Shown here piece by piece: positions 1 to 8,179 of a stretch of DNA of 64,000 nt; the first letter of the stretch is position 1; every line of letters starts with the position of its first letter. Under the pieces are notes generated by a model that saw only the letters and a list, made by a program, of their open reading frames with translations, made no database searches and was not told where the DNA came from. This stretch comes from CAVQGZ01 sp963712175 (lineage in GTDB: Bacteria > Actinomycetota > Actinomycetes > Jiangellales > Jiangellaceae), in assembly GCA_963712175.1 (NCBI GenBank), contig CAVQGZ010000003.1, forward strand, positions 1 through 64,000, written 5' to 3'. The translations under genes and the position numbers were made by a program.

Positions 1-2
1 CC

Positions 3-2624
3 GCAGCCGACCAGGCGTCTGCGGCCTGGCACACCGCGACGGTGACCGATGTCGCCGCCAGGCTCGGCAGCGACCCGGCCGACGGGCTGGCCCGCGCGGA
101 GGCTGAGCGACGACTGGAGCGCGACGGACCCAACGAGCTGCCCGAGCAGGCCGGACGGGGTCTGCTCGACCTGCTGGTCGAGCAGTTCAAGGACGTGATG
201 ATCCTCCTGCTGCTCGCCGCCGCGGTCATCTCCGGTGTGGTCGGCGAGCCCGTCGACACGATCGCGATCCTCGTCATCATCGCCCTCAACGCCACGATCG
301 GCGTCGTCCAGGGATACCGGGCCGAGAAGGCGATCGAGGCGCTGCGAGCCCTGGCCTCGCCACAGGCCCGCGTCGTGCGCGAGGGCGCGCGCGCAGTGGT
401 CCCCAGCACCGAACTGGTGGCGGGCGACCTCGTCCTCCTCGAGGCGGGAGCGATGGTGCCGGCGGACCTGCGCCTCACCGAGGCCGCCCGGCTGCAGGTG
501 GCCGAGGCTGCCCTGACCGGCGAGTCCGTCCCGGTCGACAAGGTGACCGACGCACTCAGCGACCCCGACCTTCCGCTGGGCGACCGCTCGTGCCTGACAT
601 TCCGTGGGACCGAGGTCACGACCGGCCGTGGCTCGGGGCTGGTCGTGGCCACCGGCGCCGACACCGAGCTCGGCCACGTCGCAGGGCTGCTTGCCGGCGT
701 CGAGGACGTGAAGACGCCGCTGCAGAAACGGCTGGCACACCTGTCGACGCGCCTCGCCCTTGCCGTGGTGATCATCTCCGGCGTCGTGTTCGTCTCGGGC
801 CTCCTGCGCGGCGAGGACCCGCTGGAGATGCTGCTCACCGCCGTCAGCCTCGCGGTGGCAGCCGTCCCGGAGGCGCTCCCGGCGGTCGTCACCATCTCGC
901 TGGCGCTGGGCGCTTCCGCGATGGTCAGGCAGAACGCCCTGGTGAGACGTCTACCGGCAGTCGAGACGCTCGGGTCGGTGACCTACATCTGCTCGGACAA
1001 GACCGGGACCCTCACTCAGAACCGCATGTCCGTGGACTCGGTGTGGGCGGCCGACGGCGACGTGGACGCCCTCGTGCTGGCCGCGGTCGCCTGCAACGAC
1101 GCGCAGGTGGACGGCGACGAGCAGCACGGCGACCCGACCGAGGTCGCGCTCATCAGGCACGCACTCGACATCGAGGGTGAGCGCACGCCGGCCTCGCCGA
1201 GCCCCCCGGCGCGGGTGGCGGAGATCCCGTTCGACTCGCACCGACGTCGGATGCTCACCATCCACGAGCTACCTGCCGACGGCTCGGACGACGGCATGCC
1301 GACGCCCTACGTGGCCTACGCCAAGGGCGCGCCCGAGGCCCTGCTCCCGCGATGCTCGATGGACGACGCCCTGCGCGTCGAGGTAGAGCGGCACGCCCGA
1401 GCGATGGCGGAGTCTGGGCTGCGAGTGCTGGCAGCAGCCCGCAAGGACCTGTCCGCCATCCCCGGCGAGCTGGTCGACGCTGAGGAGGAGATGACCCTGC
1501 TCGGGCTGATCGGCCTGCTCGACCCGCCGCGCCCCGAGGCCGCCGACGCGGTGGCCGAGTGCCGAACGGCCGGGATCGTGCCGGTCATGATCACCGGGGA
1601 CCATCCGGACACCGCCCACGCCATCGCCGAGCGCGTCGGGGTGGCGGAGAAGCACCACGACAGCAGCGACGTCCTCACGGGTCGAGACCTCACCGATCTG
1701 GACGACGAGACCCTCGCAGCGCGCGTGCTGGACGCCCGGGTGTATGCCCGCGTCGACCCGGCGCAGAAGATCCGGATCGTGCAGGCTCTGCAGGCCAAGG
1801 AGCAGGTCGCGGCCATGACCGGGGACGGCGTCAACGACGCCCCGGCCCTGCGCCAGGCCGACATCGGCGTCGCCATGGGTGAGGGGGGCACCGACGTCGC
1901 CCGCGGGGCGTCCGCGATGGTGCTGCTGGACGACAACTTCGCCACGATCGTCGCCGCGGTACGCGAGGGCCGGCGCATCTACGACAACATCCGGCGGTTC
2001 GTGAAGTACACGCTGACCAGCAACGCCGGCGAGATCTGGGTCATGTTCCTCGGGCCGTTCATGGGCTTCCCGCTGCCGCTGATCCCCCTGCAGATCCTGT
2101 GGATCAACCTCGTGACCGACGGGTTGCCCGGGCTCGCCCTGGCTCGGGAGCCGGCCGAGCCCACCGTCATGCGACGGCCTCCGCGACCGCCCGGCGAGAG
2201 CATCTTCGCCCACGGTGTCACGTGGCACATCGGCTGGGTGGGACTGCTGATCGGGGGGGTGTCCCTCGGCGGGCTCGCCTGGGCCTACAACACGGGCGCT
2301 GACAACTGGCAGACGGTGGTCTTCACCACTCTGGTACTCGCCCAGCTCGGCCACTCGCTGGCCGTTCGCTCTGAGACCCAGCCGCTGATCGGTCGTCGGT
2401 TCTTCGCCAACCCGGCGCTGCTGGGTGCGGTCGTTCTCACGATCGGGCTCCAGATGGCCGTGGTCTACCTGCCCTGGGCGCAGGAGGTCTTCCGTACCGA
2501 CGGGCTGACCGCCCAGCAGCTGGCGGTGTGCTTCGGTCTAGCCCTGCTGGTCCCGCTTGCCGTCGAGTGCGAGAAGGTCCTCGTCCGGCGAGGTCTGCTG
2601 TACGACCGGGTCCGGGTCGACTGA
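3..2624 (+). CDS. P2A-type cation-transporting ATPase (Ca2+-like), 5' end outside the window
   Basis: Membrane P-type ATPase, probably exporting Ca2+ or a related cation. Visible: TGES actuator loop, phosphorylation motif CSDKTGTLT with the Asp at 996-998, hinge TGDGVNDAPAL, M4 PEALP and M6 NLVTDGLPG. The last two are typical of the SERCA/PMCA-like P2A group. The frame stays open upstream of the GTG at 42, and those codons (AWHTATVTDVAARLG) read like the usual cation-ATPase N-terminus, so the true start lies before base 1. The 3' end overlaps the convergent TauE gene by 87 bp. Family is certain; the transported ion is inferred. Confidence 0.93.
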   Translation, partial: AADQASAAWHTATVTDVAARLGSDPADGLARAEAERRLERDGPNELPEQAGRGLLDLLVEQFKDVMILLLLAAAVISGVVGEPVDTIAILVIIALNATIGVVQGYRAEKAIEALRALASPQARVVREGARAVVPSTELVAGDLVLLEAGAMVPADLRLTEAARLQVAEAALTGESVPVDKVTDALSDPDLPLGDRSCLTFRGTEVTTGRGSGLVVATGADTELGHVAGLLAGVEDVKTPLQKRLAHLSTRLALAVVIISGVVFVSGLLRGEDPLEMLLTAVSLAVAAVPEALPAVVTISLALGASAMVRQNALVRRLPAVETLGSVTYICSDKTGTLTQNRMSVDSVWAADGDVDALVLAAVACNDAQVDGDEQHGDPTEVALIRHALDIEGERTPASPSPPARVAEIPFDSHRRRMLTIHELPADGSDDGMPTPYVAYAKGAPEALLPRCSMDDALRVEVERHARAMAESGLRVLAAARKDLSAIPGELVDAEEEMTLLGLIGLLDPPRPEAADAVAECRTAGIVPVMITGDHPDTAHAIAERVGVAEKHHDSSDVLTGRDLTDLDDETLAARVLDARVYARVDPAQKIRIVQALQAKEQVAAMTGDGVNDAPALRQADIGVAMGEGGTDVARGASAMVLLDDNFATIVAAVREGRRIYDNIRRFVKYTLTSNAGEIWVMFLGPFMGFPLPLIPLQILWINLVTDGLPGLALAREPAEPTVMRRPPRPPGESIFAHGVTWHIGWVGLLIGGVSLGGLAWAYNTGADNWQTVVFTTLVLAQLGHSLAVRSETQPLIGRRFFANPALLGAVVLTIGLQMAVVYLPWAQEVFRTDGLTAQQLAVCFGLALLVPLAVECEKVLVRRGLLYDRVRVD

Positions 2625-3485
2625 GTCACGCGCCCGCGACGCCCTGCCGCGCGCACGCCACCCCGCTCCGGCGGCCAAGGCAGCAGCGAGCACGAGCCCA
2701 GCACCCACGACGGGCCAGAACCACGTCTGCGCGCCCAGCTCGGTGGGCACCTGCTGCGCCAGGAGGACCAGCCCCATCACCACGACGAAGTACCCGAAGC
2801 CCTTGCGCAGCGTGTCAGGTGCGATCACGCCGGACAGCCGGCTCCCGATGAGGCTGCCCACGACGGCAGCGGCGGTCACGGCGAGCGCGAACGGCCAGTC
2901 GATCTCGACGCTGGCCAGGTAGCCGGCCAGCCCGGCGAAGGACTTCATGGCGATCACCAGCAACGACGTGCCGACAGCCACGCTCATGGGGAGTCCACCG
3001 AGAAGGACCAGCGCGGGCACGATCAAGAAGCCACCGCCAGCTCCGACAAGACCTGTGACCAGCCCGACGACCACGCCGTCGAGGAGCACCCGGACGACGG
3101 GCAGCTCGGTGTGGGCAGGCTTGTCCGGGGACTTGCGGCCGCGAATCATCGCCACGGCGGTGGCCAGCATCATCAATGCGAAGGCAACGAGAAGCAGCGA
3201 GCCCGGGATGAACTCGGCCACCCGGCCGCCCGCGTAGGCGCCGACCATGCCCGCCGCACCGAAGAGCAGCCCGGTTCTCCAGCGAACCCGCCCCGCCCGG
3301 GCGTGAGGGATGAGCGCGACCGCGCTCGTCGTACCGACGACCAGCAGCGACGTGGCGATCGCCTCCTTGGCGTCCATGCCGGCCACGTACACCAGCAGGG
3401 GGACGGCCAGGATCGACCCACCGCCCCCCAACAGGCCCAGCGAGACCCCGACCAGCACGGCCAGGGCGATCGCGAGGGCGATCAT
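2538..3485 (-). CDS. TauE/SafE family sulfite/anion exporter
   Basis: Integral membrane protein of about 8 TM segments with the internal duplication of the TauE/SafE family: GGGGSILAVPLL near residue 20 and GAGGGFLIVPALVLL near residue 148. It probably exports sulfite or another sulfur oxyanion. At 315 aa it is longer than the usual 250-270; the extra C-terminal ~40 residues are charged and lie over the 3' end of the ATPase gene. Its ATG overlaps the stop of the MBL-rhodanese gene by 4 bp (ATGA), so it is translationally coupled. The substrate is inferred from the operon, where persulfide oxidation yields sulfite. Confidence 0.88.
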   Translation of the reverse strand: MIALAIALAVLVGVSLGLLGGGGSILAVPLLVYVAGMDAKEAIATSLLVVGTTSAVALIPHARAGRVRWRTGLLFGAAGMVGAYAGGRVAEFIPGSLLLVAFALMMLATAVAMIRGRKSPDKPAHTELPVVRVLLDGVVVGLVTGLVGAGGGFLIVPALVLLGGLPMSVAVGTSLLVIAMKSFAGLAGYLASVEIDWPFALAVTAAAVVGSLIGSRLSGVIAPDTLRKGFGYFVVVMGLVLLAQQVPTELGAQTWFWPVVGAGLVLAAALAAGAGWRARGRASRARDSVDPDPVVQQTSPDEDLLALDGKRDQQG

Positions 3486-4864
3486 GCGGTCGCGGGCTCC
3501 TCGGCTGACAGCTCGAGGCCTGCGGTGATCGCGTTGGGGTAGAAGTCACCGTCGACGAGAACGACGTCGCGCCCGGCAGCCTTGAGGATCGATGCCCCGA
3601 CGCTCGCCCGATATCCGGCGGCGCAGTGCAGCCAGATCTGTCGGTCGGTGGGCACCTCGTCGACGCGGCTCAGCAGCTCGTGCAGCGGCACGTGCTGGGT
3701 GCCCACGATGTGTCCGGCGCGCCGCTCGTCGTCTCGGCGAAGGTCGATCACGTGAGGGTCTTCGCCCTGCCCGCGAGCCTCGGCGATGTCGGCGTAGCCC
3801 ACGACCGGGAAGGTCTCCAACGGCTCACCCGCCGCCCAGTCCTCGGGCTTGCCGGTGGCCATCGCGGCAGGACGCTCGATCCCGATGCGCACCATCTCGC
3901 GCTGTGCCTCGGCAACCTCGTGCGCCGTCTCGCCCAACAGGGTGACCGGGGTTCCCCACGGGATGATCCACCCCAGGTAGGTCACGAACGAGCCGTCGAG
4001 CCCGAAGCTGAGCGACCGGGGCAGGTGCCCTGCGGCGAAGGCGGTGCGAGTTCGTAGGTCGACGACCCAGTCCCCCGCGTCGATGCGTCGACGCAGCTCG
4101 TCGGGGTCGGCCGTATGGGGCAGGCTGAGGTCGATGTCCCCCGGGCCGGCCGCGTTGGTCGGACCCATGTGGGCGTAGTAGGCGGGATAGGCGACAAGTC
4201 CGGCGATGAGCTCCTCGACGTAGTCGTCCTCTGCCTTGGTCAGTACCGGGTTCAGCGTCTTCTCGTGCCCGATGGTCGACGACAGGCCCTCGGCCTGCGT
4301 TGCCGAGCAGAACGACCCGAAGCCGTGCGTCGGGTAGACCTCCGCCGCGTCCGGCAGCTCGCCGGCGAGGCGGTGAGCGGAGTTCCACTGGTGTCGGGCG
4401 AGCGTGTCGGCGTGCTGGAAACCCAGCAGGTCAGGTCGGCCCGTCGAGCCGTACAGCAACGATCCGCCGGTGAAGACGCCGATCGGGGTCCCGTCGGCGG
4501 CCGACAGCGCGAACGACAGGTGCGTGAACGTGTGACCGGGCGTGTGCAGAACCTTGACCCGCATGCCGCCGGACTCCAGCTCGTCACCGTCGCGGACCGC
4601 CGTGCGCTGGTAGGAGACGGGGTCATCGGCGTTCACGCAGTAGTCAGCGCCGACGTGCTGGGCCAGTGCGTAGCCACCCGTCACGTAGTCGTTGTGGATG
4701 TGAGTCTCGAGCACATGGGTGATCTGGAGGCCACGGGGCTCGGTGATCGCCAGAACCCGGTCGATGTCGCGCTGCGGGTCGACCACGACGGCAACCGTGC
4801 CGTCCGTGGCGATGTAGGACCGGTCGCCGAGCGACGGGGTGTCGATGGGGATGATCTCGATCAT
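3482..4864 (-). CDS. MBL-fold hydrolase with two rhodanese domains (persulfide dioxygenase/CstB-like)
   Basis: 460 aa. Residues 1-240 are a metallo-beta-lactamase fold with the metal motif HIHNDY (His55, His57, Asp59) and HTPGHT near 110. A first rhodanese domain (about 260-345) lacks a clear active Cys. A second (about 365-455) has the loop HCAAGYRAS with the catalytic Cys. Proteins of this architecture oxidise glutathione or low-molecular-weight persulfide and handle sulfane sulfur in the cytoplasm. It sits between a single rhodanese and a TauE exporter, matching a sulfide/persulfide detoxification operon. The rc start is ATG at 4864 behind GAGGCACCCCGAC. Confidence 0.9.
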   Translation of the reverse strand: MIEIIPIDTPSLGDRSYIATDGTVAVVVDPQRDIDRVLAITEPRGLQITHVLETHIHNDYVTGGYALAQHVGADYCVNADDPVSYQRTAVRDGDELESGGMRVKVLHTPGHTFTHLSFALSAADGTPIGVFTGGSLLYGSTGRPDLLGFQHADTLARHQWNSAHRLAGELPDAAEVYPTHGFGSFCSATQAEGLSSTIGHEKTLNPVLTKAEDDYVEELIAGLVAYPAYYAHMGPTNAAGPGDIDLSLPHTADPDELRRRIDAGDWVVDLRTRTAFAAGHLPRSLSFGLDGSFVTYLGWIIPWGTPVTLLGETAHEVAEAQREMVRIGIERPAAMATGKPEDWAAGEPLETFPVVGYADIAEARGQGEDPHVIDLRRDDERRAGHIVGTQHVPLHELLSRVDEVPTDRQIWLHCAAGYRASVGASILKAAGRDVVLVDGDFYPNAITAGLELSAEEPATA

Positions 4865-4878
4865 GTCGGGGTGCCTCC

Positions 4879-5220
4879 TCAGCAGGCGTGCGAACCGGTG
4901 ACGACAGGCAGTCCCGCGGCCTTCCAGGCCTCGGTGCCACCGGCGACGGAGACGGCGTCCACGCCTTCCTTGCCCAGCATGTGCGCTGCATCGGCGCTGC
5001 GCACCCCGGTTCGGCAGATCAGGTAGACCGGTTGGGTCCCCTGCGCCTCGTGGCGCAGCTCCCCGGCGCGGCGCCCCACCGTGCGCAACGGCACCAGGCG
5101 AGCGCAGGGGACGTGGCCGTCGACGTACTCGTGCGCCTCGCGCACGTCCACGATGACGGCACCGTCCCGGGCGGCAGCGGCTAGCCCGCTGGGGTCGATC
5201 TCCCGAACAGCTCCAGGCAT
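4879..5220 (-). CDS. single-domain rhodanese
   Basis: 113 aa cytoplasmic sulfurtransferase. The active-site loop is ICRTGVRS with the catalytic Cys, preceded by the DVREAHEY strand typical of rhodaneses. It is the first gene of the leftward operon, 14 bp ahead of the MBL-rhodanese gene, and directly downstream of a CsoR/CstR-like palindrome. Its likely role is to move sulfane sulfur from persulfides. A start at 5220 (ATG) gives a full domain. Confidence 0.9.
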   Translation of the reverse strand: MPGAVREIDPSGLAAAARDGAVIVDVREAHEYVDGHVPCARLVPLRTVGRRAGELRHEAQGTQPVYLICRTGVRSADAAHMLGKEGVDAVSVAGGTEAWKAAGLPVVTGSHAC

Positions 5221-5254
5221 GTCAGCTCCTTCGTCTCAGTCGGTGTGGTCCCAT

Positions 5255-5275
5255 CATATACCCCCGGGGTATATG
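5255..5275. promoter_or_regulatory. CsoR/CstR-type operator
   Basis: A perfect inverted repeat of 10-bp arms (CATATACCCC and GGGGTATATG) around one C. The TACCCC/GGGGTA core is the known recognition pattern of CsoR-family regulators, which include the persulfide sensor CstR. It lies about 35 bp upstream of the rhodanese start on the minus strand. No CsoR-family gene is in the window, so the regulator would act from elsewhere. Confidence 0.75.
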
Positions 5276-5336
5276 TGCGACCGGCGCCAGGCACCCTCGC
5301 GTGCGGAGGATGGTCGACGCCGACCGGCTGCTGCAC

Positions 5337-5363
5337 ACGGCGCGAAGAGGCTCTTCGCGCCGT
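5337..5363 (-). terminator. hairpin terminator after the PAC2 gene
   Basis: Perfect 13-bp inverted repeat (ACGGCGCGAAGAG and its complement) around a single G, 8 bp beyond the stop of the leftward PAC2 gene. It has no T-run, as is common in high-GC actinobacteria. It would separate PAC2 transcription from the sulfur operon promoter. Confidence 0.65.
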
Positions 5364-5370
5364 GCGGTGC

Positions 5371-6327
5371 CTACTCCTCGCGGGAGTCCATGTCGGCCAA
5401 GAAGCGCTCGACCTGGGCGGCCAGCTCGTCCCCCGTCGGCAGGTCTGCCGCGCTGGGCATCGGCCCGGCGTCGTCGCCTCCATCGCCCTCGACATCGCTG
5501 CCGACCCCCTCGAGCTCGCGTGAGGTCACCACGGCGTCGTACTGGGCCTCGAGGGCCTCGACCGCCGTCGCGTTCTCCGGGTTCTGGGCGATCTGCGCGG
5601 CGATCTCGTGCAACGCCTGGTCCGCCGCATCGGCGAGCTCGTCGAGCGGAAGCGCGAGGCCGGAGGCCTCGCCGACGTGCCGGAGCAGCGCCATCGACGC
5701 CGACGGGAACTCTGCGCTCACCAGGTAGTGCGGGACGTGCGCCGCGAACCCCATGGCCTGGTGACCGGTGTCGCCGAGGTGCAGCTCGATCATCCCGGCG
5801 AGATGACCCGGCACCTCCAGCGAACCCACCCACGGGGCGTGCCCGGAGACCAGGGCGGAGTCGGTGGCGTGTGCGGTGACGTCGACCGGACGTGTGTGCG
5901 GCACCGGCCACGGGATCGCGTGCATCCCGATCGTCAGCCGCACACCGAACCGGTCGACCAAGGACCCAACGGCGCGGGTGAGACGCTGCCAGGCATGATC
6001 GGGCTCCGCACCGTGCAGGAGCAGGAAGGGCACGCCCGCCGCATCTCGCACCTCGACCAGCTCCAGCGTCGGCATCTCGACCGCGGCGAAGTGGTCGGTC
6101 AGGAACGTCATCCGTGGACGGCGCGCGCGGTAGTCGTAGAGGTCGTCCAGATCGAAGGTCGCCACCACGCGGTAGTCCAGCGTGCTCAGCAGGTGCTGCA
6201 CGGCGAGCCGGCCCGCCGCCCCGGCGTCGAGGAAGCCGCTGAGGGAATGCACCAGCACCGGCGACTCGGCCTCGACGGTGTCGACCAGTAGCTCGTAGAG
6301 CTCGTCCGGATCACGCATGTCACCCAT
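5371..6327 (-). CDS. PAC2 family protein (proteasome assembly chaperone-like)
   Basis: 318 aa cytoplasmic protein of the PAC2 family, widespread in actinobacteria and related to proteasome assembly chaperones and archaeal homologues. Recognised from the opening PVLVHSLSGFLDAGAAG, the DDLYDYRARRP strand and the GMHAIPWPVPHTRP segment. The C-terminus is acidic and low complexity. The start is ATG 6327 or ATG 6318; the longer frame upstream reads through another strand and is not family-like. Its exact role in actinobacteria is not settled. Confidence 0.88.
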   Translation of the reverse strand: MGDMRDPDELYELLVDTVEAESPVLVHSLSGFLDAGAAGRLAVQHLLSTLDYRVVATFDLDDLYDYRARRPRMTFLTDHFAAVEMPTLELVEVRDAAGVPFLLLHGAEPDHAWQRLTRAVGSLVDRFGVRLTIGMHAIPWPVPHTRPVDVTAHATDSALVSGHAPWVGSLEVPGHLAGMIELHLGDTGHQAMGFAAHVPHYLVSAEFPSASMALLRHVGEASGLALPLDELADAADQALHEIAAQIAQNPENATAVEALEAQYDAVVTSRELEGVGSDVEGDGGDDAGPMPSAADLPTGDELAAQVERFLADMDSREE

Positions 6328-6444
6328 TGTCGTGCCACCACCCCCGTGGGACCAACGCAACTGGCGCGCGAGCGCCACCACCAGGCGAGCGGCGGGCGCA
6401 GGGTCCCGCGAGCCGAGTGCCCGCCCGCTTGCCACACTGGACCC

Positions 6445-6960
6445 ATGCGACTCCCTCGTGCGGTCACAGCGACAGCAGCCCTCGCGGTGGCCCTGACGGC
6501 CGGTGGATGCGCCGACCAGCCCAGCCAGGCGGAGTTCGACCGCGGCATCGCCGCGTTCGACGCCCTGCCGGACGAAGCCAAGGCATACGCCTGCGCCGAC
6601 GACTGGTACGCCGTGCAGCTCGAGGTCGAAGGCTTCGTGATCATCGAACGGTGCGGCGATGGTCCGGACGTCCCCGTCACGTCCAGCCAGCCCCTCAGCG
6701 AGAGCTTCGAGCGAGCCGAGCAGGCCTACGCGGTGCGCTACTACGCGGAGAACCCGCCAGACTCGGGCAGGCTCACCGAGCAGGAGACCGACGCCGCCTG
6801 CGACCAGGACGAAGCCGACATCGGCGCGGCCATCAGGCAGTGGCGGGAGCAGAGCCAGTTCCCGTCGTGGGACGGAGTGGAGTACGTCCCGTCCGTGGAG
6901 CACGAGACTGCCAAGCTGAAGATCTGGCAAGACGTGGCGTGCCAGCCGACCCCCGAGTGA
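6445..6960 (+). CDS. putative lipoprotein, unknown function
   Basis: 171 aa. The N-terminus has Arg residues, a hydrophobic stretch and a lipobox LTAGGC, so it should be lipidated and held on the outer face of the membrane. The mature part has about four further Cys (for example YACADDW, IERCGDG, DAACDQ, DVACQP), which could form disulfides. No domain was recognised. The ATG at 6445 is chosen because it places the signal peptide at the start. Divergent from the PAC2 gene, with 117 bp between. Confidence 0.75.
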   Translation: MRLPRAVTATAALAVALTAGGCADQPSQAEFDRGIAAFDALPDEAKAYACADDWYAVQLEVEGFVIIERCGDGPDVPVTSSQPLSESFERAEQAYAVRYYAENPPDSGRLTEQETDAACDQDEADIGAAIRQWREQSQFPSWDGVEYVPSVEHETAKLKIWQDVACQPTPE

Positions 6961-6998
6961 CGGGCTCATCGTCGATCACGCCTGCCGGCGCCGTGCAC

Positions 6999-7478
6999 CT
7001 AAGGGAGGTCTGCGTCCTTCGCGGCCAGCTGCGCCTGGGCCTGGGCGAGCTGCTCCTCGAGAGCCCGGAAACGGCTGGCGAAGGCGATCAGCATCTCGAG
7101 AGCCACGTCCGGGCTCGCGTCCAGGACGTCGAGGAAGTCGCCGGACGGCAGGAAGCCCGTTCGCAGGTCCTCCTCGGCGCGGACGGTGGCCAGGCGTGGC
7201 CGGCCGTCCAGCAGCGCGATCTCACCGATGTGCTCGCCGGGGCCGATCAGCGCGATCGCGACACCGCCGCGCTGGACCGTGGCCGTCCCACGAAAGACCA
7301 CGAACAGCCCAGCCGCCTCGTCGCCCTCCGCCATGACGACGGCTCCCGGCTCGTGGTCCTGCACGGTGACCCGCTCGGCGATACGGTCGAGCACCTCGTC
7401 GTCGAGCACGCGCAACATGTCCACGCCCTGCAGCTGCGTGCGAACGTATCCCGGTGCCAGGTCGGTCGGGTCGGTCAT
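6999..7478 (-). CDS. cyclic nucleotide-binding domain protein
   Basis: 159 aa stand-alone cyclic-nucleotide-binding (Crp/CAP beta-roll) domain. The phosphate-binding cassette is GEIALLDGRPRLATV, with the conserved Glu and Arg. There is no helix-turn-helix, so it is not a transcription factor by itself. The C-terminus forms a helix rich in Glu and Gln. A strong GAGGAGG sits before the ATG at 7478. It likely binds cAMP or cGMP; its partner is unknown. Confidence 0.85.
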   Translation of the reverse strand: MTDPTDLAPGYVRTQLQGVDMLRVLDDEVLDRIAERVTVQDHEPGAVVMAEGDEAAGLFVVFRGTATVQRGGVAIALIGPGEHIGEIALLDGRPRLATVRAEEDLRTGFLPSGDFLDVLDASPDVALEMLIAFASRFRALEEQLAQAQAQLAAKDADLP

Positions 7479-7570
7479 CCAGGCCTCCTCGCCACTGTCA
7501 TCAGGGTAGTGGCGACGACCAGCGCGGGCGCAGGGGAATCGGTTGCTACCGCAACAACTGACCATTCGGT

Positions 7571-7600
7571 TTGACACTGACCGCCCGGTCAGTCGACCAT
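7571..7600 (+). promoter_or_regulatory. promoter with TetR operator
   Basis: TTGACA (7571-7576), an 18-bp spacer and GACCAT (7595-7600) make a plausible promoter. The spacer holds a perfect 16-bp palindrome, CTGACCG-CC-CGGTCAG (7577-7592). The GTG of the TetR gene at 7607 is 6 bp past the -10, so the transcript is probably leaderless. Autorepression by the TetR is the likely reading. Confidence 0.65.
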
Positions 7601-7606
7601 GACATC

Positions 7607-8179
7607 GTGCAACGACCGAGCCGAATCGACGTGCGAGCGCAGTTCGTCGACATCGCTGCTCGACGCTTCGCGGCCGAGGGGTTCCAGGCCACGTCCTTGG
7701 ACGACATCGCCAGCGAGGCCGGCTACTCGAAGGCAGCGGTGCTGTACCACTTCGGCTCCAAGGACGACCTGCTGGTCGCCGTCGTGCGCAAGCACATCGA
7801 CGAGACCACCGAGCTGGTCAGCTCCCTCGAGGAGCTGCCCGCCGGCCCGGACCGCACCGAGCGGGCCATCAGCGACCTTGTGTCGCTGGCCCTGAGCCGC
7901 CGCCCGGACGTGCCCTTCACCCTGAGCCCGGCCCACGACCTTGCCACGGCGATGGCCCGCCACCCCGAGCTGATGCTGCGCTTCGGTGAGGTCCGCGAAC
8001 GCATGGGCAGGCTGCTGGTGGGGCCGCAGGCGAGTGTGGCCCAGCGGGTGCGCCTCATCGTCGCGTTCTCCGGCATCCCCGCTCTGCTCATCGAGCTACG
8101 AGACATCCCGGCCGAGCAGCTGCACGGCCCGATCTGCGACGTCCTGCGAGACGCCGTCAACCCCAAGGAGACACCATGA
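7607..8179 (+). CDS. TetR/AcrR family regulator of the MMPL exporter
   Basis: 190 aa. An N-terminal TetR helix-turn-helix is clear: FAAEGFQATSLDDIASEAGYSKAAVLYHFGSKDDLL. The ligand domain is not assigned. The next gene's ATG overlaps its stop by 4 bp, so it is cotranscribed with the MMPL pump it probably represses. The GTG at 7607 is chosen over the TTG at 7571 because the latter is the -35 box of the promoter. Confidence 0.9.
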   Translation: MQRPSRIDVRAQFVDIAARRFAAEGFQATSLDDIASEAGYSKAAVLYHFGSKDDLLVAVVRKHIDETTELVSSLEELPAGPDRTERAISDLVSLALSRRPDVPFTLSPAHDLATAMARHPELMLRFGEVRERMGRLLVGPQASVAQRVRLIVAFSGIPALLIELRDIPAEQLHGPICDVLRDAVNPKETP

